From Roseiarcus sp963820795 (GTDB taxonomy: Bacteria; Pseudomonadota; Alphaproteobacteria; Rhizobiales; Beijerinckiaceae), in the NCBI GenBank assembly GCA_963820795.1, contig CAWGBJ010000010.1, positions 434,001-498,000 on the forward strand: a stretch of DNA of 64,000 nucleotides, read 5' to 3'. A program made the translations under genes and the position numbers. How positions within the stretch are numbered: the stretch's first letter is position 1; each line of letters begins with the position of its first letter. The notes below the pieces were generated by a model. The model was given only the letters and a program-made list of their open reading frames with translations, was not told the DNA's origin and searched no databases. This document shows positions 9,188 to 17,794 of this stretch, piece by piece.

Positions 9188-9625
9188 CTACCGCCGGTCG
9201 TCGACCCGCTGACTGAGCGCTTCCAGGGTTGCGATCGCCTCTGGCGGCAACGGCCAGTGGCGCGCCGCCGCCAGGATTCCAGCGATGTAGTCCGGGCGAA
9301 GCGTCCCGGGGCCGGCGTTGGCGCCGAAATAGACCAGCGCCCGTTTCGCCCCGCCCGGCGCGATGACGAGCTGCTGCGCCTTGGCATAGAGTCCCTGCGG
9401 CAGGCCCTCATAACGGTCGAGCGCCGAGACGTCGGCGAGCGCCAGATCCCACAGCACGCCGTGCACGCTCGAGCGCGGGTCGCGCACCGAGGTCAGCCAG
9501 CCCTCGCGCATGACGGCGAGCCGGTGGCGGGCGAGGCGCGCCGGCCCAAGCGCCTTCGAGCGCGGGCAGCGGCGCGCCATCGCTTCCCTGCCCATGTTTG
9601 AGCCGTAGGCGAAATAGAGCGGCAT
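9188..9625 (-). CDS. gamma-glutamylcyclotransferase-like protein
   Basis: A 145-residue AIG2/GGCT-fold protein. The signature YGSNMGREAM sits at the N-terminus and the likely catalytic Glu is in LDRYEG. Family members release 5-oxoproline from gamma-glutamyl compounds or act on related amines. The ATG at 9625 is chosen because the YFAYGSN block starts immediately after it and because it lies two bases after the rsh stop codon; longer in-frame extensions would overlap rsh. The spacing implies co-transcription and probably translational coupling with rsh. Whether this has stringent-response meaning is unknown. Confidence 0.85.
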   Translation of the reverse strand: MPLYFAYGSNMGREAMARRCPRSKALGPARLARHRLAVMREGWLTSVRDPRSSVHGVLWDLALADVSALDRYEGLPQGLYAKAQQLVIAPGGAKRALVYFGANAGPGTLRPDYIAGILAAARHWPLPPEAIATLEALSQRVDDRR

Positions 9626-9627
9626 CG

Positions 9628-11823
9628 CTACTCGCTCACTCTTTCGACCTTGTGGACCACGCTCTTGCCGCGCAGTTCCGACAGGATCGCGTTGAGATGC
9701 TGAATGTCGCGGACCTGCAGGTCGACACGCAATTCGCGAAAATCCGCGCCAGTCGCCGAGGATGAAACGGCGTCGATGTTGGCCCCGTATTCGCCGATCG
9801 TCGTCGCCAGGACGCCGAGCGCGCCGGGCTCGTTCAGCATCGTCACCACGATCTGGGTGGAATAGACCGCCTGCGGCGCGTTCTCGAGATCCCAGCGCAC
9901 GTCGAGCCACAGCTCGGGCTCGTCGTTATAGGGGATGAGGGCGGGCGAATGGATCGGGTAGATTGTGATGCCTTCGGGCCCACGAATGCCGACGATCCGT
10001 TCGCCGGGGACGGCGCCGCCATTGGGGGCGAAGCGCACTACCGTGTCGAGATCGATCCCCCTGACTGGCAGGATCGAGGCAGGGTCGGAAGCGCCCGGCA
10101 CGCGGAAGACGAGGTCGGTCGCCTTCGGCAGGCCGAACCATCCGCTTTCGTTCTGCGGCACGGCGGGGCCGGCCCGGCGCTCCTCCTTGAAATCGGGGTG
10201 GACAGAGCGGACGACGTCGGTCGAGAAGATCTCGCCGCGGCCGACGCCGATGAACACGTCGTCGACGGAGGCGCGCGCCAGCCGCGGCAGCGCCGATTTC
10301 AGCTTCGCCTCGGAGAATTTTTTGCCCGCCCGCTCGAAGGCGCGCTCGATGATCTGGCGTCCGAGGCCGCCGAACTGGGCCTTCGCCGCCTCGCGCGTCG
10401 CGCGGCGGATTGCCGCCCGAGCCCGCCCGGTCACGACGACACCGTCCCAGGCGGCCGGCGGAGAATGTCGCTCGGAACGGGAGATCAGTACTTCGTCGCC
10501 GTTCTGCAGGACGGAAATCAGCGGCGCGATGCGTCCGTTGATCTTGCAGCCGACGGCGGAGTTGCCGATGTCGGTGTGCACCGCGTAGGCGAAGTCGATC
10601 GCAGTCGCGCCGCGCGGCAGCGCGATCAGCCGGCCCTTCGGCGTGAAGCAGAACACCTGATCGTGAAACAGCTCGAGCTTGGTGTGCTCGAGGAACTTCT
10701 CCGAATCGTCGCTTGCCAGCGCTTCGATCGTCTGCCGCAGGCCGCGATAGGCGCGGCTCTCGCTGACTCCAGGCGCGTCTGGGCCCGTGCGCCCGTCCTT
10801 ATATACAGCGTGCGCGGCAATGCCGTATTCCGCCACCTCGTGCATTTCGTAGGTTCGAATCTGGAGTTCGACGCGCTGGCTGCCCGGGCCGATGACAGTC
10901 GTGTGGATCGACCGGTAGTCGTTCTGCTTCGGCGTCGAGATATAGTCCTTGAAGCGCCCGGGGACGCTCGGCCAGGTCGTGTGGGCGACGCCGACGGCGG
11001 CATAGCAGTCGGCGACGGTGTCGACCAGGATGCGAAACCCGTAGATGTCGGAAAGCTGCTCGAAGGCGATGGAGCGGCGCTCCATCTTTTTCCAGATCGA
11101 GTAGGGCTGCTTCTGCCGGCCCTTCACTTCGACCTTGATGCCGCGGCGGGCGAACTGGTCGGTGAGCTCGGAGGCGATGCGGGCGATGATCGCCCCGTTC
11201 TTGGCTTTGAGCGTTTCCAGTCGCGAAACGATGAGGCCATAGGCCTCCGGCATCAGGCAGCGGAATGAAAGATCCTCAAGCTCGCTGCGCATGCTTTGCA
11301 TGCCCATTCGGCCAGCGAGCGGCGCGTAGATGTCGAGCGTGTCCTGGGCGATGCGGTCGCGCTTTTCCACCGGCATGAAATTCAGGGTGCGCATGTTGTG
11401 CAGGCGATCGGCGAGCTTAACCAGGAGGACGCGGGCGTCGTCGGCGATGGCGAGCAGGAGCTTGCGGAAATTCTCGGCCTGCTGGGCGTGCTTGGTGACG
11501 AAGTCGAGCTTGCCGAGCTTGGTGAGGCCGTCGACCAGGCCGCCGATCTCCTCGCCGAAGGCCTTGTCGACCTCATCGCGGGTGACGGCTGTGTCCTCGA
11601 TCGTGTCGTGCAGCATGGCGGCGACGATGGTCGCATCGTCGACCTTGAGCTCGGTCAGGATGGCGGCGACTTCGAGCGGGTGCGAGAAGTAGGGATCGCC
11701 TGAGGCGCGCTTCTGGCTGCCGTGCGCCTTCATCGCGAACACATAGGCGCGATTGAGCACGTCCTCGTTGGCGCCGGGATTGTAGCGCCGGACCCGTTCC
11801 ACCAGCTCGTACTGCCGCATCAT
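9628..11823 (-). CDS. rsh: bifunctional (p)ppGpp synthetase/hydrolase (Rsh/SpoT type)
   Basis: Makes and degrades the alarmone (p)ppGpp. The 731-residue protein shows the full long-RSH order: HD hydrolase domain with HD at 72-73 (MLHDTIEDT), synthetase domain in the middle (YRSIHTTVIGPGSQRVELQI), TGS domain (VFCFTPKGRLIALPRGATAI) and a C-terminal ACT domain (VTMLNEPGALGVLATTIGEY). The hydrolase residues are retained, so it is the bifunctional type usual as the only long RSH in alphaproteobacteria. Translation may start at either Met of MMRQYELVERV. The cyclotransferase gene follows closely downstream. rpoZ, often next to rsh in this group, is not seen upstream. Confidence 0.95.
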   Translation of the reverse strand: MMRQYELVERVRRYNPGANEDVLNRAYVFAMKAHGSQKRASGDPYFSHPLEVAAILTELKVDDATIVAAMLHDTIEDTAVTRDEVDKAFGEEIGGLVDGLTKLGKLDFVTKHAQQAENFRKLLLAIADDARVLLVKLADRLHNMRTLNFMPVEKRDRIAQDTLDIYAPLAGRMGMQSMRSELEDLSFRCLMPEAYGLIVSRLETLKAKNGAIIARIASELTDQFARRGIKVEVKGRQKQPYSIWKKMERRSIAFEQLSDIYGFRILVDTVADCYAAVGVAHTTWPSVPGRFKDYISTPKQNDYRSIHTTVIGPGSQRVELQIRTYEMHEVAEYGIAAHAVYKDGRTGPDAPGVSESRAYRGLRQTIEALASDDSEKFLEHTKLELFHDQVFCFTPKGRLIALPRGATAIDFAYAVHTDIGNSAVGCKINGRIAPLISVLQNGDEVLISRSERHSPPAAWDGVVVTGRARAAIRRATREAAKAQFGGLGRQIIERAFERAGKKFSEAKLKSALPRLARASVDDVFIGVGRGEIFSTDVVRSVHPDFKEERRAGPAVPQNESGWFGLPKATDLVFRVPGASDPASILPVRGIDLDTVVRFAPNGGAVPGERIVGIRGPEGITIYPIHSPALIPYNDEPELWLDVRWDLENAPQAVYSTQIVVTMLNEPGALGVLATTIGEYGANIDAVSSSATGADFRELRVDLQVRDIQHLNAILSELRGKSVVHKVERVSE

Positions 11824-12310
11824 CGCCGCAAGGTCTCAACCCTCAGCAACGCCGAATCCCCATCGCCGGAGCGCCCGCGGGGTCGATCACGATTCGGCTG
11901 GATTGCAAGAGCGCGAAGAGCCGCCGGCGAGGGCGGGACGCGCGTCCTGCCGTGCGCTTTTAGGCGCCTCACGCAATCATCGGCCGCCGGCGCCGGGCGC
12001 GCAAGGACAAAATGGCTGGGTTGGGCGAGGGGCTCGAACGCCGAATCGCCGAACCGGGGGCCGATTGGGCGAAGTCCCTGCTTGCAGGGAAAAGAACTGG
12101 GACGATCGGCCTTTGGGCCGGTTTGACGCTGGTGGCCCCGCAAAAGAGCCAGGAAACATACGACCTTACCGACAAATTCCCTAGGCGGTCGATCAGGGGA
12201 TTAATTCGGCGGAGCAGGGATTTAATTCGGCCCAAATCCTGGAAAGCTCAGTCGCAGGCGGGGTGTCTTTGGGCCGGCCCGATCATCGCTGCGCACGCCG
12301 GCGCAGCCCA
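11824..12310. other. intergenic region upstream of rsh
   Basis: No convincing gene on either strand; in particular there is no rpoZ-like frame. The sequence holds a compact hairpin (TCCCTGC, TT, GCAGGGA at 12075-12090), a GGCC/GGCC hairpin just after it, and the direct repeat at 12195-12231. The rsh promoter must lie here, but I cannot place it confidently. Confidence 0.5.
12195..12231. repeat. near-perfect tandem direct repeat, about 20-base period
   Basis: AGGGGATTAATTCGGC is followed by CAGGGATTTAATTCGGC. The repeats sit in an AT-richer patch between the porin terminator and rsh. A two-turn spacing could suit two regulator molecules on one DNA face, or they may be the end of a decayed element. 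Function is inference. Confidence 0.35.
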
Positions 12311-12342
12311 CAATAAAAACCCCGGAGCTTTCGCTCCGGGGG
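12311..12342 (-). terminator. Rho-independent terminator of the porin gene
   Basis: On the minus strand CCCCGGAGC, a GAAA loop and GCTCCGGGG form a perfect 9-bp stem followed by TTTTTATTG. It lies 28 bases after the porin stop codon in the right orientation. Confidence 0.9.
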
Positions 12343-12369
12343 CCGCTCAGTCGCCTGATCGGAGGACGA

Positions 12370-13938
12370 TCAGAAGTAACGGGTGACGCGGAACCGGCCG
12401 GCGAAGCCATTCGAGTCGCCCTGCCACGCGCCGGGGACGAAGATCGCGCCGCCGTATCCGCCGAGGTTATACACGGTCCCGAGGAAGCCGCTCGGCCTCT
12501 GCTGGGTGGTGCTCTGATACATCAACTCGAGGTCGAAGTTCAGGTTGGTGACCGGATTCCAGCCGATGTCGGCGCCGACGATCCAGCTAGACGCATGGGC
12601 CGACAGCGGTCCCTGAATCGCCTGGGCGATGCCGCAGCCGAAACCAAGGATATAACAGCCGCCGCCCATGTTGCTCCAGTCGAGCCGGGCGTACGAAACC
12701 TCCGGATTGATGTAGAACTGCGGGGTGAAATGATGCTCCGCCGTCGCCGTGATCGACCAGGCGGTCGGCTTCGACCATTGGTTGGTCAGCGGGTTGAAGA
12801 AGGCGTCGGCGACGTACATCGGCTGTCCGTTGCCGTTGACCTGACCGTTCTCGCCCCACATGCCGTCCGGTATGCCCGAATACCACACGGCGCTCTGGGT
12901 GTAGGCGCCGGTCAGGACGAAGTTGTCGCCCGCGCCGAACTGCGGCAGGTTGAACTTCACACCGGCGTCGATGCCCCAACCGGTCTGGGTGTGCTGGGCG
13001 TCGCAGGGGACGAGACCGAGGCCGATCGCGGCAATGCCGCAGCCTCCCGCAGCAGGCGTGCCGTAGAGCGAGCTCTCCGCGACGTTGACGTTATGCAGCA
13101 CGCCCGAGACCTGAGCCTCGCCCCATCCCTGCTTCACGTGCAGCGCGCCGACGATGTCGGGCCAGCGCTGCCCGCCGTAGGTGAGGCCGCCCGGACCGGC
13201 AATTGCCGTACCGCCGCCCGACGCGTTGATCGAGGAACCGTTGCCGCCCGGGCTCTGGGCGGCGATCGTCGCAGAGAAGCCGCCGCCAAACGACGCGGTG
13301 TAGGCCAAGAGGTCAGGCTCGTTGAAGCCCTTCTGGTCGGGGGAGAAGATGTTCGCCCAGTTTTCGCCGCCGCCGATGAAGGAGAAGAAGGACTGCGCCT
13401 TACCGGCCGTGATCCCGGCCCAGGTGAGATAGCCGGTATTGAGGTAGGTGTACCCGCCGGTATTGTCGAAGCCGTTGCCGTTCTCCGAGTTGATGTCGAA
13501 GTGACCGATCAAGGGCCCGTAGGCGGTGTTCGACGCGAAGTCGAAGCCGAAGTTGGCGCGGGTCGTCCAGCCCGTCTCATGGCGGAAGAAGGTGCTGTTG
13601 CCTTGGGCGGCGCTCGCCGCGACAAGCACGCGCTGGGTCGCGAACTGCTGGTTGAACGGCAGCGGGGGGACGCCCGTGAGCCCTTGGATGATGCTGGTGC
13701 TGGCAAAGTTGTACTGAGTGTTCAGGTTGCCGCCTTCGAACTGGGCGGTGATATAGCCCGAGAGCTTCACGCAAGTGTCGGAGCCCGGGAGGACCCAGCC
13801 GACGATGCCGCCGACGTTGCAGACCCTCACATATTCGACAGGGGCCGCCTTGTGAGTTGGCAGATCGGCCGCCTGGGCGCTGGCGACGGCGACAATGCCG
13901 GCCGCCGAACCTAGCAAAATGCTCTTTATGAGCGTCAT
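12370..13938 (-). CDS. rhizobial-type outer-membrane porin
   Basis: A 522-residue trimeric-porin-family protein (Omp2/porin_2 type of Rhizobiales) for passive entry of small hydrophilic solutes. A signal peptide (MTLIKSILLGSAAGIVAVAS, ending AQA) is followed by the family start AADLPTHKAAPVEYVRVC and a Cys-containing segment (CNVGGIVGWVLPGSDTCVKL). Alternating aromatic beta-strands fill the rest, and the last residue is Phe (RVTRYF), as expected for BAM recognition. It has its own terminator and a long upstream spacer, so it is probably a single-gene unit. The Gly/Asn-rich insertions make it slightly long for the family. Confidence 0.92.
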   Translation of the reverse strand: MTLIKSILLGSAAGIVAVASAQAADLPTHKAAPVEYVRVCNVGGIVGWVLPGSDTCVKLSGYITAQFEGGNLNTQYNFASTSIIQGLTGVPPLPFNQQFATQRVLVAASAAQGNSTFFRHETGWTTRANFGFDFASNTAYGPLIGHFDINSENGNGFDNTGGYTYLNTGYLTWAGITAGKAQSFFSFIGGGENWANIFSPDQKGFNEPDLLAYTASFGGGFSATIAAQSPGGNGSSINASGGGTAIAGPGGLTYGGQRWPDIVGALHVKQGWGEAQVSGVLHNVNVAESSLYGTPAAGGCGIAAIGLGLVPCDAQHTQTGWGIDAGVKFNLPQFGAGDNFVLTGAYTQSAVWYSGIPDGMWGENGQVNGNGQPMYVADAFFNPLTNQWSKPTAWSITATAEHHFTPQFYINPEVSYARLDWSNMGGGCYILGFGCGIAQAIQGPLSAHASSWIVGADIGWNPVTNLNFDLELMYQSTTQQRPSGFLGTVYNLGGYGGAIFVPGAWQGDSNGFAGRFRVTRYF

Positions 13939-14452
13939 TGTTGACCTCCAGTTGCTACGATGGGCGTTGGTTTTCTTCTCACCCTCGTTTCCCGAGCCCG
14001 GCGGACCGAACCAGAAGCCCCGAAGATGTTCAGCCCCATTCCCGATTGACCTTCAGGCTCTGGCGGTTTGCCCCGGCAAATGGCGCCCCAACCCGTCCGC
14101 GACCGGGAATCTCCCGTTCACACACTCCAACATACCCCCCTCGCGCCAAGGCTCAACTGCTAATCGTCTTAGAATCGCCTTGGAAACGCCTTTCCTCGGG
14201 CGATGTTGCATAAAGGTCACGAATCTTGTCTTGGTCGGCCTCGGCGCGTCGTTTCGACTGTTGATAAAGCGTTAATCTGTGGTCGAGCCGCCCTCAAAAT
14301 CAATCTCACGCTATGGAATCATAGGTCGGGCGCTGGAGGAAACCGCCCTGGTAAATCCGCAGCGCTCCGAACTCTGCGAGATCGGGCCTCGAGCGCATCG
14401 AATCGGGGACCCGAATCAGTGGAATTTCGGTTCTGGGCTCATCGCCGTTTGG
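13939..14452. other. intergenic region upstream of the porin
   Basis: About 510 bases without a supported gene. Short frames have no ribosome binding site or recognisable protein. The porin promoter and leader must lie within it. Its composition is less GC-rich near 14150-14300. I see no tRNA, clear terminator or confident promoter. Confidence 0.4.
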
Positions 14453-15385
14453 TCACCAGACCTGTCTGACCGTCAGAAGGATCGCCTGCGCCTCAGGTTG
14501 GCCGACCGGTTTGGCGACCACTCGGTCGTAGTTGAGCACAATGTCGCCGCCAGCCCAGACCGAGAGGCCCATCCCCAGTCCGAGACGTAGCGTGTTGGCG
14601 GCGTTGTGCTGACCGACCCCGTCGATGCTGGTCTCGCCGCCGATATTGTAATAGGCGTCCGCTGAGACCCACAGGGCGGACGTGAGGTTGCGGCTCGCGT
14701 GTCCCTCGACGATGAACAGCGGATTCTGGCTCAGGCTCGAAGCCCCACCTACGCGATAATCGTTGTTCGTCGTGAACACCCTGGTCGATAGATAGACTTC
14801 GAGCCATGTCCAGCCCTGGTCGGGCGTATAGCTGTAATTGACCGTCGGATTGAACATCCAGCGGTTCGCGCTCGGGTTCAGCGGATTTGTCGCGTCATAT
14901 GTCCCGAGCGGCGTTGTCACCGCGAGGTGGAAGCTCGCGAAGGTCTCGGGAACAAAGGACCGGAATTGTTCCCTCGTCAGCGCCGGTCCGCCGAAGATAT
15001 TCATCTGCAAGAGAAAGCCGACATCCGAAACGCCCCGGGTCGACGCGCTAAACGAGTCGGAGCTTGCGTCCAGGGCGACGTAAGGAAGGATCGCCGATAT
15101 CCCGGCGGTGCGGCCCCAGAAGTCCATCGTACGGGTGATGACGGCCGACTGCGCATAGACGTTACTGCGAATGCTCGACGTCACATCCATCCCGTCCTCG
15201 GGCGTCACGGACGCGAAGTAGCCAAAATTGTAGAACGTGAGCCACGTGTCGATCGGCGCGTTGAGATAGTCGCGCGCCGAGCCGGCCGATCCGGGCTGCG
15301 GGACCGAAACCAAGCCCGCCCATCCGCAGACAAGCGCCGCAAGAATGCGACCCGGTCTGCTGCGATCTTCCGCCGGAGAGCCCAC
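14453..15385 (-). CDS. outer-membrane transporter, phenol MetA-pathway family
   Basis: A 310-residue beta-barrel protein of the MetA-pathway-of-phenol-degradation type (Phenol_MetA_deg), thought to be channels for hydrophobic or aromatic substrates. The N-terminal hydrophobic segment (ILAALVCGWAGLVSVP, ending GSAGSA) is a plausible signal peptide. The body has typical alternating strands (SFHLAVTTPLGTYDATNPLN, RWMFNPTVNYSYTPDQGWTW) and the protein ends with an aromatic residue (VRQVW). It is transcribed in the same direction as the upstream P450, but a repeat-bearing gap separates them, so an operon is possible rather than certain. Substrate unknown. Confidence 0.75.
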   Translation of the reverse strand: MGSPAEDRSRPGRILAALVCGWAGLVSVPQPGSAGSARDYLNAPIDTWLTFYNFGYFASVTPEDGMDVTSSIRSNVYAQSAVITRTMDFWGRTAGISAILPYVALDASSDSFSASTRGVSDVGFLLQMNIFGGPALTREQFRSFVPETFASFHLAVTTPLGTYDATNPLNPSANRWMFNPTVNYSYTPDQGWTWLEVYLSTRVFTTNNDYRVGGASSLSQNPLFIVEGHASRNLTSALWVSADAYYNIGGETSIDGVGQHNAANTLRLGLGMGLSVWAGGDIVLNYDRVVAKPVGQPEAQAILLTVRQVW

Positions 15386-15524
15386 TCTCGCCGCCCTATT
15401 CGTTTTCCCGCCCGCGAGACGCCGCCAAACCCGCGCGGCGCCCGCACTTGCGTCGGGAGCCAGCGCTCGATCCGGCTAGCGCAGGTTCCGACCAGGTTGA
15501 CCCATCCGGATCCGTCATCGCCGT

Positions 15525-15585
15525 CCCCGGGTCACAGCCCGGGGATGACCCGGCGATCCATGGACCCGCGGGTCAAGCCCGCGGG
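15525..15585. repeat. double palindromic intergenic repeat
   Basis: Two short hairpins lie 20 bases apart: CCCCGGG, TCACAG, CCCGGGG and CCCGCGGG, TCAAG, CCCGCGGG. This looks like the dispersed GGGTCAAGCCCGGG-type intergenic element common in alphaproteobacteria. It sits between the P450 and the outer-membrane gene and could affect mRNA stability or act as a terminator. Confidence 0.6.
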
Positions 15586-15630
15586 CGACGGACACGAGTT
15601 TGCCTGACCAAAACCCGCTCTAGCGAACGC

Positions 15631-17220
15631 TCAGGCGCCACGGGTGAATCCAATGTCGTCTTCAATGACCGCCCCTGGCCCAACCGGAACCTGGCCCGGG
15701 GTGGGCAGGTTCAGTTTCACGAACTCGATCTTGTCCTTCCAGACCTTGCGCAGAAAGTCTTCGAACACCTGGATCGTGAGCTGTTCCCCCGGGCAGCGTC
15801 GGTAGCCGAAGCCAAATGGCGCGTAACCGGCATAATCGGTAACCGGCAAAGCTTTGCCGTCGACCTCTCCGAAGACAGTGCCGAACCCGCTATTGGCGAT
15901 GCTCGCTTTCCGGCCGTCGGCGACATCGAACTTCGTGATGTCGAAGGGACACCTGGCCAAGCCGATCTGCTTGCATTTGGCCTCGTCGATCTGGTCGCTC
16001 GTCGGGACGGTTTTGTAGCGGTCGGGATCGAACTCCTGCGGGTTCGCCCAGTGAATCGGGTCGAAACTGGTCGAGGTGTGCGGCGTGTTCATATAGCCGT
16101 AGCGCTTGAATCGGGCGTCCAGCAGCATGTGCGGCGATTGACCGTAAAACGAGCGCGGAGCGTCCGTAATCGACGAGAGGCTCCCTCCGTTCGGCGATAT
16201 CGTCCGGAAGAGCTCCATCGTGAACAGTTCGAGCGGCGTGAATGGGCCGCCGTTCGCCTGCTCAGGATCGCCGCTCATCGTCTTGACGAACGACGCCCGC
16301 ACCTCGGCGTCGCCGCCGTGCTCCATCAGGCGCGACATGATGCCGAACATCGAGTTGCCCCACTGGCTCAGCGCGACGAAATTGTGGAAACATTCGAACA
16401 CGATGTCCTTACGGTCGAAGTGCTCTCCGTTCCCGGCGTTCTTCAGCCAGTACCAGGCCATGGTCTTGTCCGGATCGGGGGTGCGTCCGCTCTCGAGATC
16501 CTTGACCCTCTCGGCGATCCACTGCTTGAGCGTGTCAAGCAGTTTGCGCACTGTCATGTAGTGCTCGTACACGATCTGCCGCGTCGGATTGCGATAGGCG
16601 AGCACGGTGTTGAAGCTTTCGCCGATCTGCCGGACCTCAGGAGGAACGGCGTCCCCCTTCACGCCGAGATGAAGATCCCAGTAGAGGTCGAAGTAATAAT
16701 CGAGGTAGTGCCGCATCATCGGCTTGCCGGCGAACCTCGGGTCGAGAAGATAGTCGAAAAAGGCGACGACCTTCTTCTGGTACTTCGGCCCATACAGGTC
16801 CGGGGTCACTCCGGAGAAATAGATCCTTTTGCGCAGATTGTCGGGGCCGCGCTTCTCCAACCCCTGAAGGAAGACGGTGACGCCTTCTTCCGGGGTAGGC
16901 TTCCAGTCCTTGGTGAGCAATCCCCAGAAATCGAATGGAATGGCGTTCTCTTTGCTCAGGGGGACGTCGATCATGGGGAGCGTCGGGCGTTCGCCCTGAT
17001 AGATGCTCGACAGAAAGAAAGGCACGACGGCAAACTCGACATACTCGCGGTCGAAATTGCTCGGGATCGAACTCCGGAATTGCGCAAGGGCGGTGGCGAC
17101 GTTCTCCGCCGTCGCCTCACTCGGAACGTAGGCAGCCTGGCCCGCAACGGGCGCCAGCGCGGCGACTCCGGCGCCGGCCAGCAGCGTTCGACGGTCAATC
17201 TTGGTTTCTCCAAAGTCCAT
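15631..17220 (-). CDS. cytochrome P450 with apparent Tat signal peptide
   Basis: A 529-residue haem-thiolate protein. The haem loop FGFGYRRC lies at 469-476 with Cys476 as axial ligand, followed by PGEQLTIQ; the K-helix ExxR is ELFR at 336-339. The putative I-helix (about 273-297, including FHNFVALSQWGNSMFG) lacks the usual acid-Thr pair for O2 activation, as in P450s that rearrange peroxides. The N-terminus (KIDRRTLLAGAGVAALAPVA, Arg pair at 10-11, then GQA) resembles a twin-arginine signal, which would send a folded haem enzyme to the periplasm; that is rare for P450s. No ferredoxin or reductase is nearby. Substrate unknown; peroxide-dependent or isomerase activity is inference. Confidence 0.82.
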   Translation of the reverse strand: MDFGETKIDRRTLLAGAGVAALAPVAGQAAYVPSEATAENVATALAQFRSSIPSNFDREYVEFAVVPFFLSSIYQGERPTLPMIDVPLSKENAIPFDFWGLLTKDWKPTPEEGVTVFLQGLEKRGPDNLRKRIYFSGVTPDLYGPKYQKKVVAFFDYLLDPRFAGKPMMRHYLDYYFDLYWDLHLGVKGDAVPPEVRQIGESFNTVLAYRNPTRQIVYEHYMTVRKLLDTLKQWIAERVKDLESGRTPDPDKTMAWYWLKNAGNGEHFDRKDIVFECFHNFVALSQWGNSMFGIMSRLMEHGGDAEVRASFVKTMSGDPEQANGGPFTPLELFTMELFRTISPNGGSLSSITDAPRSFYGQSPHMLLDARFKRYGYMNTPHTSTSFDPIHWANPQEFDPDRYKTVPTSDQIDEAKCKQIGLARCPFDITKFDVADGRKASIANSGFGTVFGEVDGKALPVTDYAGYAPFGFGYRRCPGEQLTIQVFEDFLRKVWKDKIEFVKLNLPTPGQVPVGPGAVIEDDIGFTRGA

Positions 17221-17794
17221 GTGCGTTCTCCCAACACCACCGGCTTGCTTAAGACAACCTTGCGAGGAGCAACTATGGGGCGACCTCGAACACTATATTT
17301 TACTTGCCTACGCCCAGTGTGGCAACCAGACCAGCACGCCAAGGAAATATTTTAGCGCTTCGCTCGTGAACCCATTGTGACTGCAGGAATAGCTGGAAGG
17401 ACCCAACGCTCGCTCCGAAGCGGCAACGATGACTAGACCGAGAACCCATAAACCTGCCGGGGAGTCGGCTTGCTAAGAGTCCGCTATGCCCCGATAGCGA
17501 CTAAATTCCGCAGCGCGTCGAAGCGACGCGAAGGGCCATTGGCGACTAATGCAATGCAGCAAATAGCGTCGTATTGTTCGGCGCGGGCGGGAGTTTTGCC
17601 GGATCGTATGTCCACACCCCGCCGACCCGATGCCGGCGTTCCTCAGCGGCCCAGGCCCGCGTTCTTCCTATACCGCATGGTTCTGTGCTCCGGTTGGTGA
17701 CGCGCCGCTATGGCGCATTCACCCAGACAAGAGGGAGCAAACCCGGCGCCGGGGTCGCGGCACAGGCGCAAGCCACTGAAGGGGTGACCGCCCT
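17221..17794. other. intergenic region between P450 and sigma factor genes
   Basis: About 570 bases between divergent genes, with short frames on both strands but no credible protein. It must contain promoters for both the P450 and the sigma factor gene. I see no clear consensus promoter, RNA gene or insertion-sequence end. Confidence 0.4.

Noticed and set aside
11824..12310. rpoZ upstream of rsh
   Set aside because: The expected omega-subunit start and helices are not present in any frame.
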